Assembly (NCBI RefSeq): GCF_027580225.2
Contig: NC_073351.2
Location: 1,589,001 to 1,653,000, forward strand
Direction of reading: 5' to 3'
Length of the DNA: 64,000 nt
Origin: Misgurnus anguillicaudatus
Taxonomy: Eukaryota; Chordata; Actinopteri; Cypriniformes; Cobitidae
Within the stretch, counting starts at the first letter, position 1, and each line of letters starts with the position of its first letter. The notes below the pieces were generated by a model. It was not told the origin of the DNA and searched no databases. It saw only the letters and a program-made list of their open reading frames with translations. The position numbers and the translations under genes were made by a program. Shown in pieces: positions 12,341-24,001 of this stretch.

Positions 12341-13206
12341 ATATCGTCGCTGCCCGATGAAACTTACGTATGTCCAAAACGGATATTTTTCAGGAAATTA
12401 AAAAAAACATCGTATTTCAAAAGCAGATGAATGTAGCGTTGTCATACTTGGTACGGCATCTTTACATGTAACCATATTCTTGCCAGTGTAATGATATAAT
12501 CCACATTTAACCAAAATTGAGTTTAAATGGACATACGTGCATATTTTACAGTAACGGTGGTCGATACGCGTTCTTCCGATCATTAATTAAAATGGCCAAG
12601 TCGTGTTTCATATTGACAGATGAATACGTTCAGTTTATTAAATAGCCTACCTCTTGGTTTATTAAATACGCTTAGTTTATTTAATATTAATTATACATTT
12701 ATTAACTGTCTTTTGCAAACTATGAAGGGACAATAAATCAATACACTGACATGGTAATGCTAGACAGATACTTTGTTTGCACAATCCTACCGTAATGTTG
12801 TCACTCCTAGACGTAGGTCTGGCGTCAGGGGGGAAACGTTTACCTCGATGAAGGAAAGTCAGTAGGTACGTTTACATGCAACCAAATAATCCGTTTGTAA
12901 TCTCATTGATGGCTCGATTGTATTGAAAAGCCTTCATGTAAACACCTTAATCAATACGATTGAGGACGATCGGATGCAAATTTGGATCGTATTGAAGGGG
13001 GTGGTGTACTCCAATCTGTGATCCGATCTGCAGGGGAAAAGTACGCATGTAAACGCGTGAATCGTCTCACCAGGCTGTGTTTATTCGGCTATCCAGTGCT
13101 GAGCTTCGATGAAACTTTACGAGACCGGTGAAATGCTTCCACAGGGCGGGAGATCTCAAAATCGGCAAAATGGACATACGTGGTTTTCATCGGACAGCGA
13201 CGATAT
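12341..13206. mobile_element. non-autonomous DNA element with ATCGTCGCTG ends
   Basis: The left end ATATCGTCGCTGCCCGATGA (then CTTACGTATGTCCA) is the inverse of the right end TGGACATACGTGG, then TCATCGGACAGCGACGATAT. The terminal repeat is about 34 bp. The interior includes a GTACGTTTACATGCAACC segment around 12876-13055 that looks like another nested repeat. No transposase. Confidence 0.7.
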
Positions 13207-13739
13207 ATAATGTTGTGTGTTTGTAATAGAAATTGAGTTGTGTTAAAAGAAAAAAAAGAGTAAGTATGTAACAGTAGGAACTTATTGTTAAATGTTTGGT
13301 TGTAGTGGGGGCCCAGGAAGAAGGAGTACATCCAGGTAACCACATGTCAAGATGTGTATAGGGCACAAGAGACTATTACAGTTTTTTTAGTCGTTTTGGT
13401 ACATTTCTCGAATCATCTTCAACATTTGCAAAACAGTAAGTGCATCTCTCAGAACAATTTGTACAAGTAGTAACACCATGGATTACCTGCAAAATACTTA
13501 TATATGCGTCAATGAAAATGTCAGTGCCGTCAGAATGACAAGTCCTTGTTTTGATGACAATTAGATTGCAAGAGACTGGACAAGATTCACATTTACACTT
13601 TTACTGTTTGTACTGTAATTTATTGACAGACCATGTCATTGCGATACAGAAAGAAAAAGACAGCAGTCCATAGCACAAAGACAAAATATAAAGTAGAAAC
13701 ATTCTTCTTAGGGATAACTGTACATGCAATACTGTAGGA
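13207..13739. other. probable 3' part of the minus-strand transposon next to it
   Basis: The phrase TTTTTTTAGTCGTTTTGG followed by ATTTGCAAAACAG resembles the ends of the fish Tc1/IS630-like elements whose transposase relic lies just right of here. There is no coding signal of its own. Confidence 0.35.
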
Positions 13740-14030
13740 TTTAAAGTGCAGTTTTCATACACCTCCTGATGTTCCTGCCACAAATTCTCATCCACATCAC
13801 AATGAATATCTTCTCTTGTGATGCAGCGTGGAAAGAATATTTTTGAGTGTCTTATCCAGCCTATCATTACACGTTGCATCCATGCCAGTCAGAAGGGTCA
13901 TCTGTGTATGTGGCTGGCGATCATATGCCATTCTCCATGCTGAGAAAAATACCTCAATGGGGTTAAGGAATGTAGAGTAGGGTGAGGGGAACTCCATCAA
14001 CATTAAGTCAAGGTCAAGTGTCTAATGAAA
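13740..14030 (-). pseudogene. Tc1/IS630-like transposase C-terminal fragment
   Basis: On the minus strand one frame reads FPSPYSTFLNPIEVFFSAW, with the PYSxFLNPIE box that carries the final catalytic Glu of DDE transposases of the IS630/Tc1 superfamily. A frameshift then moves to a second frame with GWIRHSKIFFPRCI and REDIHCDVDENLW, the usual C-terminus of a fish family of these transposases. The N-terminal DNA-binding part and first two Asp residues are not found nearby. It is inactive. Fragments of what may be the same family's N-terminus occur at about 48.9 and 49.75 kb on the plus strand. Confidence 0.75.
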
Positions 14031-15091
14031 ATGTACAGAAATATGTTGTGGGGGGTGAGACTATTCAACAAAGACCGATTATAATACATTTTGATAAACA
14101 TGACATAACTAATAATGTAGGAAACAGCAGAGAACTGTACATAATCATTTGCATGGATGTACCAAAACATTTGGCAACTTCTTCAAAGAAATGAGAAACT
14201 GCTTTTTTGATGTGTAGTTTTAGTTTTGACAATTTCAATTCTGATCTGAGAAATGTACCAGCGCCTGAGAAAGACTGTAAAAGAAAAATCACGTTACTTT
14301 TGGGTGTCTGTCTTTATTTTATAGAAAGTATTCGAGCATCCTGAGATTTCACCAAAAAATACCTCATGCACTGCCGGGCATAGAGTCCATTAAATTTTAA
14401 CTATATCGTTTGTAAAGTTTATGAAGCCTGCCTTCTTTTCCTAGAAAATCAACCACAGTTTTAATATAAAGTGTATAAAAGTGTTGCAATCATGTTTATT
14501 TTAGTATAGTAAAAGTCAAGTAATCCTAGGACATTAACCATAGTTTTAATAGAAATGTCATGGTTAAATTATAGTTACTATAGCCCTCAGAAGGCCTTTA
14601 TTAACCACCTGGAGCACAGTCAGTCCAAACAATGTAAAAAAAGTCAGAGCAATGTTGCCAACTTGGTGACTTTGTTGATAGATTAAGCAACTTTTTAGAC
14701 CCCTTTAGTGACTTTATAAAAAAAGCGACTAGGACAAATCTAGCGACCTTTTCTGGCAGTGTTGGAGACTTTTGGAACCTGACGTGAAAGCACGCATCGC
14801 CCCATCCAAGGCACTCACAGGCATCCCGGTTCTCGCGCTGCAGTCCATCCGAGTCGCATACACCCGCAACAACAGAGCGATGGCAAGTACAACAAACTCA
14901 AAGGTAGCGGTCACAAACACACAAAAAAAACACTACTTTTTCATCATTGAGGTGAAAGGCAATAATGTTTATGTAACGTGCCCATGAAGAAAAAGTCTAT
15001 CCAAGTCTGTAGTTCTCATCTAATGAAGCACCTCACATCGTCACATGCTGCTACAAAATTAGTGGTTTCTCTTTAGTGTCCATTTCATTCA
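14031..15091. other. no gene seen; repeat-like patch at 14650-14930
   Basis: AT-rich. A patch with GTTGCCAACTTGGTGACTTT and AGCGACCTTTTCTGGCAGTG resembles one end of a hAT-type repeat known from fish, but its other end was not found. No coding support. Confidence 0.35.
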
Positions 15092-16182
15092 TTTAAAGGG
15101 GCTGTATGTAGTTTTCAGCGGCCTTTAGTGGTGATGTTTCAGATTGCAACCAATAGGTTTACAAGCGCGTGCTCGAACTCATGAGCGACGGCCAGACTGA
15201 GATGCAAAACACCGGAGAAAGCACCACACAACATGCTGGAAACTTAGGTAAACTCCCACTGCAACGTTAAATTGACTGCATTTAGCCTATGTTATGTGGT
15301 GTTACATGGGTACATTTACGGTAAGACAACGAAAACGGTTAGTGAACTACACTGAACAATTTCAGTATAACAGTAAAGCCTGGTATACACTGTCCTATTT
15401 TAAATAGTCCTTTAGGATTGTTGCTTGCCACACTGTGCGATCAATACCGTAGTGAAGTCCATGTCAGACTGTATAATCTCAGTTTCCATCAATGTCAGAC
15501 TGTACTAGTTTAAAGACTTTTAAAAAAGCGGACGCACGCAAACAAACGCGTCCGCAGTTTTACGTCATCGATCAACGGCGGCTTGGCAAACACACGCTAA
15601 AGCGAAGGCTAGCAAACCGAAACAACATCTAAAAAACTAAAGCAGAAAATCGAAATATATTTTACATGCTTTGTAGTAATGTTAGCTTACCTGTCCATTA
15701 GGATGAAAGCCAACTCCGGATCCATTTTTATACCCAAAACAAAGTGGAGGTTGCTCCATAATTCAAATGCCCTGCCGATGTTAATCCGTGTTTTTGTACG
15801 AAGTTGATCCGATTCACGTTTGGCTTAACGAGCTTCAGCAGATAATTTTTTCCTTCACAATATGTGGAGTTTGTGTTGGAGTCTGTGTTGTGCTGGGAGC
15901 AGGTCGTTTCAGTCTGTTATCAGAAGCGTTGCAGTGTCGTCGCTGTTGAGTGAAAAGTCAGTAGGCGAGGCGAGGGGCTCGGGAGCGCGCATGCAGGTGA
16001 CGTCACTGGATTTCGCGCCAAATCCGGCCCGGTACTTTCACATAAAAATAATAATTTTTTTTCAGAGGTAATAGCAAAACCCGCAAAGTGGATCATTTTA
16101 ATGTGAGATTACAACCCCTTCACACAAAGGTAACTGAAAAGGGATTAGTTTAAGTACAAACACTGCGGACAGCTCCTTTAAC
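15092..16182. mobile_element. putative non-autonomous element with AAAGGGGCTGT ends
   Basis: The left end TTTAAAGGGGCTGTATGTAG and right end GGACAGCTCCTTTAA are inverted copies over roughly a dozen bases. The interior is GC-richer than the flanks. A second, possibly nested, repeat starts near 15377 (AAGCCTGGTATACACTG). No transposase motif is visible, including in the short ORF at 15862-16071. Confidence 0.5.
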
Positions 16183-17040
16183 ACATTTAATATTGGAGGC
16201 ATCCAAGTTATTTGAAATATTGAACTTTAAGTAACACAATAGTTACTTTCCCTGGTAATAAGTTACTTTTTTAATGAGAAGTAACTACTATAACTAATTA
16301 CTTTTTTTTAAGTGACATTCCCAAAACTGCTGATAATGAACATATGAATCTATGTGGCTCTTTAAGGATTTAAAGCATTTGAATCAGCTAGCGAATTCAG
16401 GATTGTCTGAACTTTTGACAATCCTGAAACGTCAGGTGACAAAGATGTCCGTTGATTAAGTTGGGCATCACATCAGCAAATGTTGCATCAGGATAAAAAT
16501 ACAAAAATAAAACAGTTGATTGTCTTAATATTGCCTGCAGTAAATATCTTTAAAGCTGTTCTTTCTAGAGTTAGCCCGTCATGTCTTGTTGGCTAAAGCA
16601 GCAATCAAAATATTCCATATGTGCGTATGAAATCACTTGTTATGATATAGCCTAATGTTTTTATTTGTCTTCATTAAGGAGACAAAACGATGCAGTGTAA
16701 TATATGTTTAGAAATGCTTGTTGCATTTTCCAGGATAATATGAAAAGAAAGCTGGTATCCAGGGTTTTTTTAACCATAAAGAATAAAAAAATCAAATATT
16801 ATGTGAGTGGAAGGTACAAAAAAAAGAAAAAGATGTTGTGGAAGGCAGAGGAGAAGATGGAGTCATGAAAGAAAGAAACACAGAAATTGATGGCAAAGAG
16901 ATAAAAAGAAGTGAAAACACAGAAGAAATCCAGCAGGAAGTGAGTGAAAAGGTTAAAAAAGAGAGTTAGGAGAGAAAGAGAGGTGTGCCTTTCAAATATG
17001 TTTTACATCAATAGGTTTGCCTGTTTTATATTGATACATA
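16183..17040. other. no gene seen; purine-rich patch
   Basis: AT-rich DNA with an A/G-rich stretch from about 16800 to 16985. Nothing coding is supported. Confidence 0.45.
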
Positions 17041-17202
17041 CAGTGCCCTCCACAATTATTGGCACCCCTGTTTAAGATGTGTTAAAAGCGATCAAATTAA
17101 TTCTTTCTTTTTTTGCAGAAGCATAATCTCTAACAGAAAATTTTTGAAAAATATACCCTTTAGCACAAGTTAATAATAATTTTTAAAAAGTCCACGAATT
17201 AG

Positions 17203-17203
17203 G

Positions 17204-17254
<51 letters not shown>
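17203..17254. repeat. A-run and TA microsatellite
   Basis: About 18 A residues followed by about 17 TA units, lying inside the left terminal region of the Tc1 element. Confidence 0.95.
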
Positions 17255-17258
<4 letters not shown>

Positions 17259-17916
17259 AATGGCACCCCTAACAATTCCTATGAAAAATACTTTAAAAAA
17301 AGTTTTAAATATATTTTTCTGTAGTTGCTAAAGTTGGTCAGGGTATCTAGGAAGTTTTAATTAGTAATTCATGACTTCCTGTTTCCCTGGAGTATAAATA
17401 TGACGTGACAAAGAGGTCTAATTCTCTTACCCATTTGTCATCATGGCAAAGACCAGTGACGATACTCTTTTTTTTTTTTTGCTGACTCGACTCCTATATT
17501 GAAGGGGTTTTATATTCAGCAGTCAATAGACAACCTTGTAAAAAATTATAAATCCTTTTATAATATTGTGGATTTGCTTGAGCTAGAAATAGCTACTGAA
17601 CATAAATAAAATGTGCAAAAGGATTTTGAAAAAATACCATTAGAAAGAGCTACTGTAGAGCTTTTGAACATAAATAAAATGTGCAAAAGATAGATATGCG
17701 AGTAAAATTTTCAGCATGGTTAAATGCTAAAACTAGTTGTTCACATAGAAAGAGCTTGAAAAAAACTTGTCCATGTCTATGGGTTCAAGAATAACAAAAT
17801 ACTGGCCATTTAAAACTCGAAAGTCATTTATTTTGTCCCATTGTTTTTCATTTTGCGGGTGGTAAAACGCTTAGGTTACACGTAACCCCGATTCCCTGAA
17901 ATAACGGGAACGAAGC

Positions 17917-18078
17917 AATGCGTCAGTTGCTGACACTATGGGGGGAAACTCCTGTTTACTCCGCGATTGAAGCCTATTGGTAAACGTCTGTAAAAAATAC
18001 AGACCGATGACGTTTGGGCCCGTGCGCGGGATGGCACACGTCCTTATATAAGCACGGGATCAAGCATCAAGAGCTCAT
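17917..18078. repeat. DIRS left inverted terminal repeat
   Basis: It reads AATGCGTCAGTTGCTGAC through TATTGGTAAACGTCTGTAAA and TCCTTATATAAGCA to AAGAGCTCAT. It is matched in inverse orientation by 22161-22322 with few mismatches. It contains a TATATAA box in this orientation. Confidence 0.85.
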
Positions 18079-18143
18079 TATTATTCGACTGAAGCACGCA
18101 GCCGAGTAACACTCGCTGCGTAGACGTTTGTAGCACGGCCAGA

Positions 18144-18190
18144 GACGCAATGCTTCGTTCCCGTTATTTCAGGGAACCGGGGTTACGTGA
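18144..18190. repeat. DIRS internal complementary region
   Basis: GACGCAATGCTTCGTTCCCG then TTATTTCAGGGAACCGGGGT is the complement of the outermost left end, 17877-17922 (ACCCCGATTCCCTGAAATAA then CGGGAACGAAGC). In DIRS1 elements this region is thought to template completion of the circular intermediate. Confidence 0.8.
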
Positions 18191-18394
18191 GTTAACACGC
18201 ATACAGTGGGGTATTAAACGCACAGGGAAGCACATTACATAGCACAAGACGGTGAGATCACAGAACGCGCCGCTGGTGTGCGAGAAAAAATTAATCCAGA
18301 GTCACGTTGGTGAGCTCGCTGAGCGTACCCCGATGTACACATAAAGCGCATGAATGCGCGTGCATGGTTAAGCCGAGAGAACCTGCGCTCGTAA

Positions 18395-18620
18395 GGCAGG
18401 GAGGTCTAAGCTGTAAAATCTGACAAACGTAGACGGCGAAGACCAGCCGGCCGCGTTGCAGATATCAAGAATAGATACTCCTGTAAACCAAGCCCATGAT
18501 GAAGCCAACTTCGCAGAGAGTGGGTTCTAACATCATAGCTTATTGAGGAAGGCGTGAGCCAGTGCGATGGCTTCAACGATCCATCCAAATAGCCATTGTA
18601 GTAACCGGCATACTTAGTGA
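18395..18620 (-). pseudogene. DIRS tyrosine recombinase C-terminal relic
   Basis: On the minus strand one frame reads LASSWAWFTGVSILDIC followed by NAAGWSSPSTFVRFYSLD, the well-conserved end of fish DIRS/Ngaro-type recombinases. The last Tyr of the FVRFY box is the catalytic nucleophile. Just upstream a second frame gives VRTHSLRS, corresponding to the HxxR catalytic box, and a third gives GWIVEAIALA. At least two frameshifts therefore separate the conserved boxes. It is dead. Confidence 0.85.
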
Positions 18621-19292
18621 ATGATCTGCGAGGCTTACGAACGGCTAATCTGACTATAATATGCGGCAGAACGGTTCGTAGCGTGGGATTATACAGATAC
18701 CACAATAGTGTGAACCCAGGTGAGCCCTCGAGGGCATCGGGATGCATATACAGTAGGCAATATTATAGTGCACAGGCCGGCAAGATTCTAGAGCGCGCCG
18801 TCATGTGTTCTGATAATAAATTGTGCGCACACGGGTGAACCCTTCAGTGCACCGTGAATGCGCATAGATAAATCAATGCACAGAACGCGCCATGAATGTG
18901 TACAGATATGAATGATGAACGTAACGGTGAGTTACTTAAACGGTGTATGTGTCACAAAGGATAACACTGGGCACTGTCCGCATCTGAGAAATGACAGGTT
19001 TATGAATTAATGAATGGCCAGCAGTAAAAGCGTGGTTCGCTGTTATCCCCGCCGTCCGCATCGGAGAGATGACAGGCTTGTGAATTAAATTAATGGTCGG
19101 TCGTAAAAGCGTGGTTTGCTGTTATCGCCGCCACATAGATATAGCGTAACGATAGCACTTCATGCAGCCGTGTGTAACTTAAAGCATAAGCTTCCCGGCC
19201 GTCAGCTCGGGGCGGGACCTTTGCTTAGTCAAACTGAAGTGGTCTTATGAACAGAATGCCACAATATTCAGCTTTCTGGGGCTCGTTAGGGG

Positions 19293-20249
19293 CAGGGCTC
19301 GCAAAATCACTAGCCCGACGTCCCGGGGCTATTGTGCTTTGCAGTGGGCTATCAAAATGCATCCCCGCCCTGCCGGTCGGGCTATCTTGACTTATAGGGA
19401 GGAAAAAATATATTTAAATTCTTATGCATTCTTTCACAGATTTGGATGGGTAATAATGGTGTATGAAATTCAGGCATTGGGTATTTAAATTACGTTTGAG
19501 CGCACGCTCGAGTTTTAATTTCACTTTCGCGATCGCGCGAAAAGACGCAGTACCGAAAGCAATCCGTGATGATTTGTCATGGATTTGTTGGGCAAATCCT
19601 CCAACTTCGCCCTGTCAGTCATTACTATCCTCACGTAAGAAAATTAAATCTCTCGCAGCAAGCTTTAAAGTAGTATGTACGGGCAGTGAAGAGAGTGACT
19701 CTATGCAGAATCGCTCTTAAAGCGACAGTACAGTAGCCCCTGTTTTTCTGATCTGTAACTGGATGATCCAAACTGTGAGTTTTGTGACCCACTAAACCAC
19801 TTTTAAATGGTGAGTATATCTGGTGTGGGGATGAGCAGGAACAGTTGGTTTACATGGAAATCCATTTTTTTTGGTTTGTTAAAAAAACAACAGCATCAAA
19901 ACAACAACAAAAATAGCATATTAAACATTGTGGTTAGAGGCCCTATTGGCTTTGTATTGGCAAAAAAAGTCAAGTGGCATTTTCTTATCTGTGAATTCAG
20001 TTAATATTTCAGATTCAGAATCTGATGTATAGATATTTCACTTCGGTTAGAAGAAAAATTTGTACTGATGATTGATATGTACTGAAAATTGATATGTGTT
20101 ATTTGTGTTTTGATAGATGTTTTGTCTTAATATTCTACATTAAAAGTAATATATGTTTTTATTCGGGCTACTTGCATTCATTTCGGGCTACCAAAAACTG
20201 AATGCCTGCCCGAAGGGCTACAAGGGATTTTGAAATTTTGTGAGCCCTG
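19293..20249. mobile_element. hAT-type MITE nested in DIRS
   Basis: The left end CAGGGCTCGCAAAATCACTA and right end TTTTGAAATTTTGTGAGCCC followed by TG are inverted copies. Inside both ends are repeated CGGGCTA/TAGCCCG phrases. The flanks (GTTAGGGG and AGGGGGGG) are only weakly similar, so the expected 8-bp duplication is degraded or misplaced. No transposase. The ORFs inside lack motifs. Confidence 0.7.
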
Positions 20250-21426
20250 AGGGGGGGTACGTGAGCCCGCCTTAAACGAGATGCCGCGCGTCTGACTCTG
20301 GTGTTAGGCTCGCTTCTGAGCGTCATAAACGAAACTCATTGTGGCGGGTAGCAAGCTCGCTTGAGGTTGATATTACCCTTAATTTCTCTGAGTATTGGAG
20401 CGGAGCGGAGGTGTGAGCGTCTTCGGATCCACTGATATAAACCAGCCATATGACCCAAAAACGTCATAAACCGCTTGGCTGTATGCTTTTGAGTGGCCGT
20501 CCGGAGAGGGCGCGATTCAAACGCTTGGAGCCATGAAAAAATCTGAGGCTGCCGTCTCTCTAGGAAGAGAAAATAACAGCTGTAAGACCGTGCTCGCCTG
20601 CACCGTCAGTATCGTAGCGGAAAAACTGAGGCGGGCTGCGAGCGAATTTAAGCGAGAAACATCTGAATTATTGTTTTGAATCCAGCCCGGTGTCCCTGGA
20701 GTGGATGGCCAAACCAGGGTTTTTCGGTGAGCGTCAATATAATTATGGACCATGTGGGCATATATTGACTGCTTGTCAGTAAGGCAAAAGTGTTTAGAGA
20801 CACCGTACAGCCATGGGGTGTCAATACACAGTATAGTAAGCACGGAAATTGCTCTTAGAGAGCCACTACAGTGAGGTCGCATAACCGACAGTATTACATG
20901 TGAATGTTTCTGGATAAACAGAGCACACAAAAAACATTTCAGGGTAGTCCAGCCGAGGTGCGACTTAACCCTTCTTCTCCCAGACAGTCTGTTCTCTGTC
21001 GACGCAGCTATGCTGCGAGTAAAACCAGAGCTTGGCCGTTCAGGTGCAAGAGCCTCTCTAGTGACGGTGACCAGAGCGGCTCACAGCAGAGCAGTATGTC
21101 TAGGTGGTTTGATGTCAGACTGAACACATAGTGAGCTCTACCGAAGTGAGACAGACTCAGGTCGGTTGTTAGGCTCTTATAATAAGTGTTCTTGGTGCCC
21201 CAATAGCGGCGTGTTTGCCCTATCGAGCAGACGAATGAGATTGCGCCGCTCCAGAAGGGGAGGGGCATGAAGCTGTGTAATCATTGAACACTAAACAGCT
21301 GCACTTAGAGGCAAGGAGCCGTAAGGCCGCACGCTGACTCTAAGAAGCCGCGAAGAGACCTCACCACTGCGGGAGGAGGAGCGAGGGACTCCGCGAGCGT
21401 AGAGCACGAGTGGCTGTGTAATGACA

Positions 21427-21880
21427 GAGAACAGGGACCGGACCCGCCCGTGTTTGCATGTCCTATGCATCTATCTTAGTTCTACGGCTCCCCCACTTGT
21501 TCATCTCAGCAAGAGAGGAACAGCAGAGGGGGGCATGTAACATGGATAGAACAGCCATGTATCGTATGAGCGGTCTTTACCCGGCGATGCACTCGGGGAA
21601 TTCATATGAGGGTGCCAGAGATCTCACGGCTGACTGTGTGTGGAGCGAGTGTAAAGCATGAACGGTTGCATTGTGACAGAACACAGGGGGGGTAGCCCGT
21701 GTGCGCTAGTCTATGCATCCCTCTTAGTCTCACGGCTCGCCATTTGTTCATCTCCGCGAGAGAGGAACAGCAGGGGGAGCACGAAACATAGATAGGATAA
21801 CCGTGCATGTGAGAGCGGTCTCGGTGTGGGAGGTGCCAGACCGGTGACGCGCTCGGGGGAAATTCATAGCAGAGAGGCTC
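21427..21880. repeat. imperfect tandem duplication inside DIRS
   Basis: Two copies of about 230-245 bp. Each has CTATGCATC, then TTGTTCATCTC, GAGAGGAACAGCAG, a TAGATAG/GGATAGA variant, AGCGGTCT and GCACTCGGGG/GCGCTCGGGG. Spacing between matching phrases is about 245 bp. The copies have diverged, so the duplication is not recent. Confidence 0.7.
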
Positions 21881-22160
21881 ACTCGAGCCGCTGTGCTGGA
21901 CGCTTTTACAACAGCGCCTGCTCTTTTAGCTTATATTAAAAATATCGATCTTAACGGGCGGCCGCAGGGGAGACCTCATCAGGCATGTGTACGCTGCACA
22001 GGGCTCGTACCATGGCAAGCGAAGGCTATCTTCGGTTCTCAGCCGGAAAGCGGCAGGGGAAGACGCTAGGCCTGGGTTCCACTGCAGGGCTTGTGTCAAT
22101 GGCGAGTAAGGATTCTTCTTCTTTGGAGCAGCGAGAGGTTCGCGCTGAAGGAGAAATTTT

Positions 22161-22322
22161 ATGAGCTCTTGACACTTGATCCCATGCTTATATAAGGACG
22201 TGTGCCATCCCGCGCGCGGGCTCAAACGTCATTGGTCTGAATTTTTTACAGACGTTTACCAATAGGCTTCAATCACGGAGTAAACAGGAGTTTTCCCCCA
22301 TAGCGTCAGCAACTGACGCAAT
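22161..22322. repeat. DIRS right inverted terminal repeat
   Basis: Inverse copy of 17917-18078. Outside it the element continues to about 22350 (GAAGTGAACCGTATTGAAAG, GGAAC), the non-identical outer end expected for DIRS. Confidence 0.85.
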
Positions 22323-23013
22323 GTGAAGTGAACCGTATTGAAAGGGAACTACTGTGCACGTCGTTCAAATTCATTGAAATTTCGTTCACTTGTAGTTTAG
22401 CAATTAAACTAAATGTATATTACAATTTCAAGAATGTTTTCTGCACATCGCCTGAGGAAATCCGAAGTTGCGTCGAGGGGAACCAAACTGACAGCCGTGA
22501 CAGCGGAGATTATCACGTACCTACAAAAGGGTATTGAATAAGGCTTGCGTCTGACCTGCAGCTATCATTCTGGCTTGGTGGGATGTCAGCTAGCGAGTCC
22601 TCTGATTCTGACCTTGTTCTTCTACTACTCAGAGTCTAAAACAAGGAGGGCATATTAAATGTTCATTGTATTTTCATTTTAACCGAGCAGCTATGGTTGC
22701 GCGTTTCACACACAAACACACACCTCTCCAGTCCAGAACACGTTGACACTGACTGACCGACGCATGCGCTTTTAACTTGTAAACGCAAGGGTGTATGGGT
22801 AATGTAGTCTCTGCTCTCGGTGGGACGAATTAGGAAGCGTACATTAAGGGCGCTCTGAAAAGCCGCAGCACAGCCAAAAGATTAAATTAAACCTCTGATT
22901 TTTTACGCTAAAAGCACGTTCTGGGCGCACGGAGAGGTGGTGGTACGCTCAAGAGCTATTTTTGGAAGTGGCGGTACTGAGTACCGGGGCGTTCCGGCCC
23001 ACTTAAAGCACTG

Positions 23014-24001
23014 GCAAAGACAATAGAACACACCATTCAAGTAAGGCAAATGTGTGTTGACCTTCATAAGTCAGGCAATGGCTACAAGAAATTAGCCACT
23101 CGCCTTAACTTGCCCGAATTTACATTCAGAGGAATCATTAAGAAGTTTAAAACAACTGGATCAGTGACAAACAAGGCTGGAAGAGGTCCCATGTTTATCT
23201 TGCCACAACGCTCAGTGAGGAGTATGGTTAGAGAAGTAAAAAATTTTCCTAAGCTTACTGTCACAGAATTGCATCAAAGAGTGGCTTCTTGGGGTTACAA
23301 AGTCTCCATAACAATTATCAGAACCTCTATACATGCCAACAAGCTGTTTGGGAGGCATGCAAGGAAAAAGCCTTTTCTCACAAACGTAAACATCTGGAGT
23401 TTGCTAAGCGGTACTGGAACTTCAACTGGGATCATGTGCTTTGGTCAGATGAGACCAAGATTGAGCTTTTTGGCAACAAACACTCTAAGTGAGTCTGGCG
23501 TAAAACAAAAGATGAGAATGCCGAAAAGCACCTCATGCCCACCGTGAAGTATGGTGGAGGATCTATGATGCTGTGGGCCTGTTTCTCTTCCAAAGGCCCT
23601 CAAAACCTTGTTAGGGTGCATGGCATTACGAATGCTTTGAACTACCAGGACATTTTAAATAAAAACCCGAGGGCCTCTGCCCGAAAGCTGAAGATGGGTA
23701 GTCATTGGGGCTTTCAGCAGGATAATGATCCAAAATGTGTGGCAAAATCTACACAAAAATGGTTCAGCAGTCACAAACTCAAGGCCTCCCATAGCCATCT
23801 CAGTCCCCAGACTTCAACCCAATCGAAAACCTGTGGGGCGAGCTAAAGAAGAGAGGACCCAGGACACTGGATGATCTAGATAGATTATGCAAAGAAGAAT
23901 GGTCAAAGATCCCTCTCTCTGTGTTCTCCAATCTTGTGAAATGTTATAGGAGGAGATTAAGTGCTGTAGTGTCCGCAAAAGGGGGTTGTACAAAGTATTA
24001 A
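23014..24001 (+). pseudogene. Tc1 transposase, disrupted
   Basis: The start codon is at 17443-17445, cut off from the rest by the hAT insertion. Coding sequence resumes at 23014 with codon 2. The N-terminal helix-turn-helix region is read to about 23390 in one frame (DLHKSGNGYKKLATRLNLPE). A frameshift leads to RYWNFNWDHVLWSDETKIE with the first catalytic Asp. A TGG-to-TGA nonsense change follows KHSK at about 23490. A third frame carries GGGSMMLWACFSSKG and GFQQDNDPK with the second Asp. A further shift leads to [11 protein letters not shown] with the Glu, and the protein ends near 24001. At least three frame changes plus a stop make it non-functional. It would be about 340 residues, normal for Tc1. 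Confidence 0.9.

Larger units (their letters stand above)
17875..22350 (-). mobile_element. DIRS1-like tyrosine-recombinase retroelement
   Basis: Three features together support DIRS: long inverted terminal repeats of about 162 bp (17917-18078 and 22161-22322), an internal complementary region next to the left end (18144-18190), and a recombinase relic on the minus strand close to that end. DIRS elements use a circular intermediate and a tyrosine recombinase and leave no target duplication, which fits the absence of one here. Reverse transcriptase, RNase H and methyltransferase domains were not found. At about 4.5 kb including a 957-bp nested MITE, the element is internally deleted. Confidence 0.85.
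17454..23013. mobile_element. hAT-type insertion in the Tc1 transposase start
   Basis: The ends are CAGTGACGATACTC and TTAAAGCACTG (inverted CAGTG). The insertion is flanked by a perfect 8-bp direct repeat GCAAAGAC (17446-17453 and 23014-23021). The size of the duplication and the CAGTG ends are typical of hAT. The insertion lies between codon 1 (ATG, 17443) and codon 2 of the Tc1 transposase. Only about 420 bp on the left and 660 bp on the right belong to this element. The rest is a DIRS insertion. No hAT transposase is visible. Confidence 0.85.

Noticed and set aside
18406..18747. 113-codon minus-strand ORF as an independent gene
   Set aside because: The conserved recombinase boxes are in neighbouring frames. 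This ORF is a frameshifted reading of the DIRS recombinase relic.
20517..20930. 137-codon minus-strand ORF inside the DIRS element
   Set aside because: It lies in the part of DIRS where gag or pol might be, but no gag, RT or methyltransferase motif is readable. Not called as a gene.
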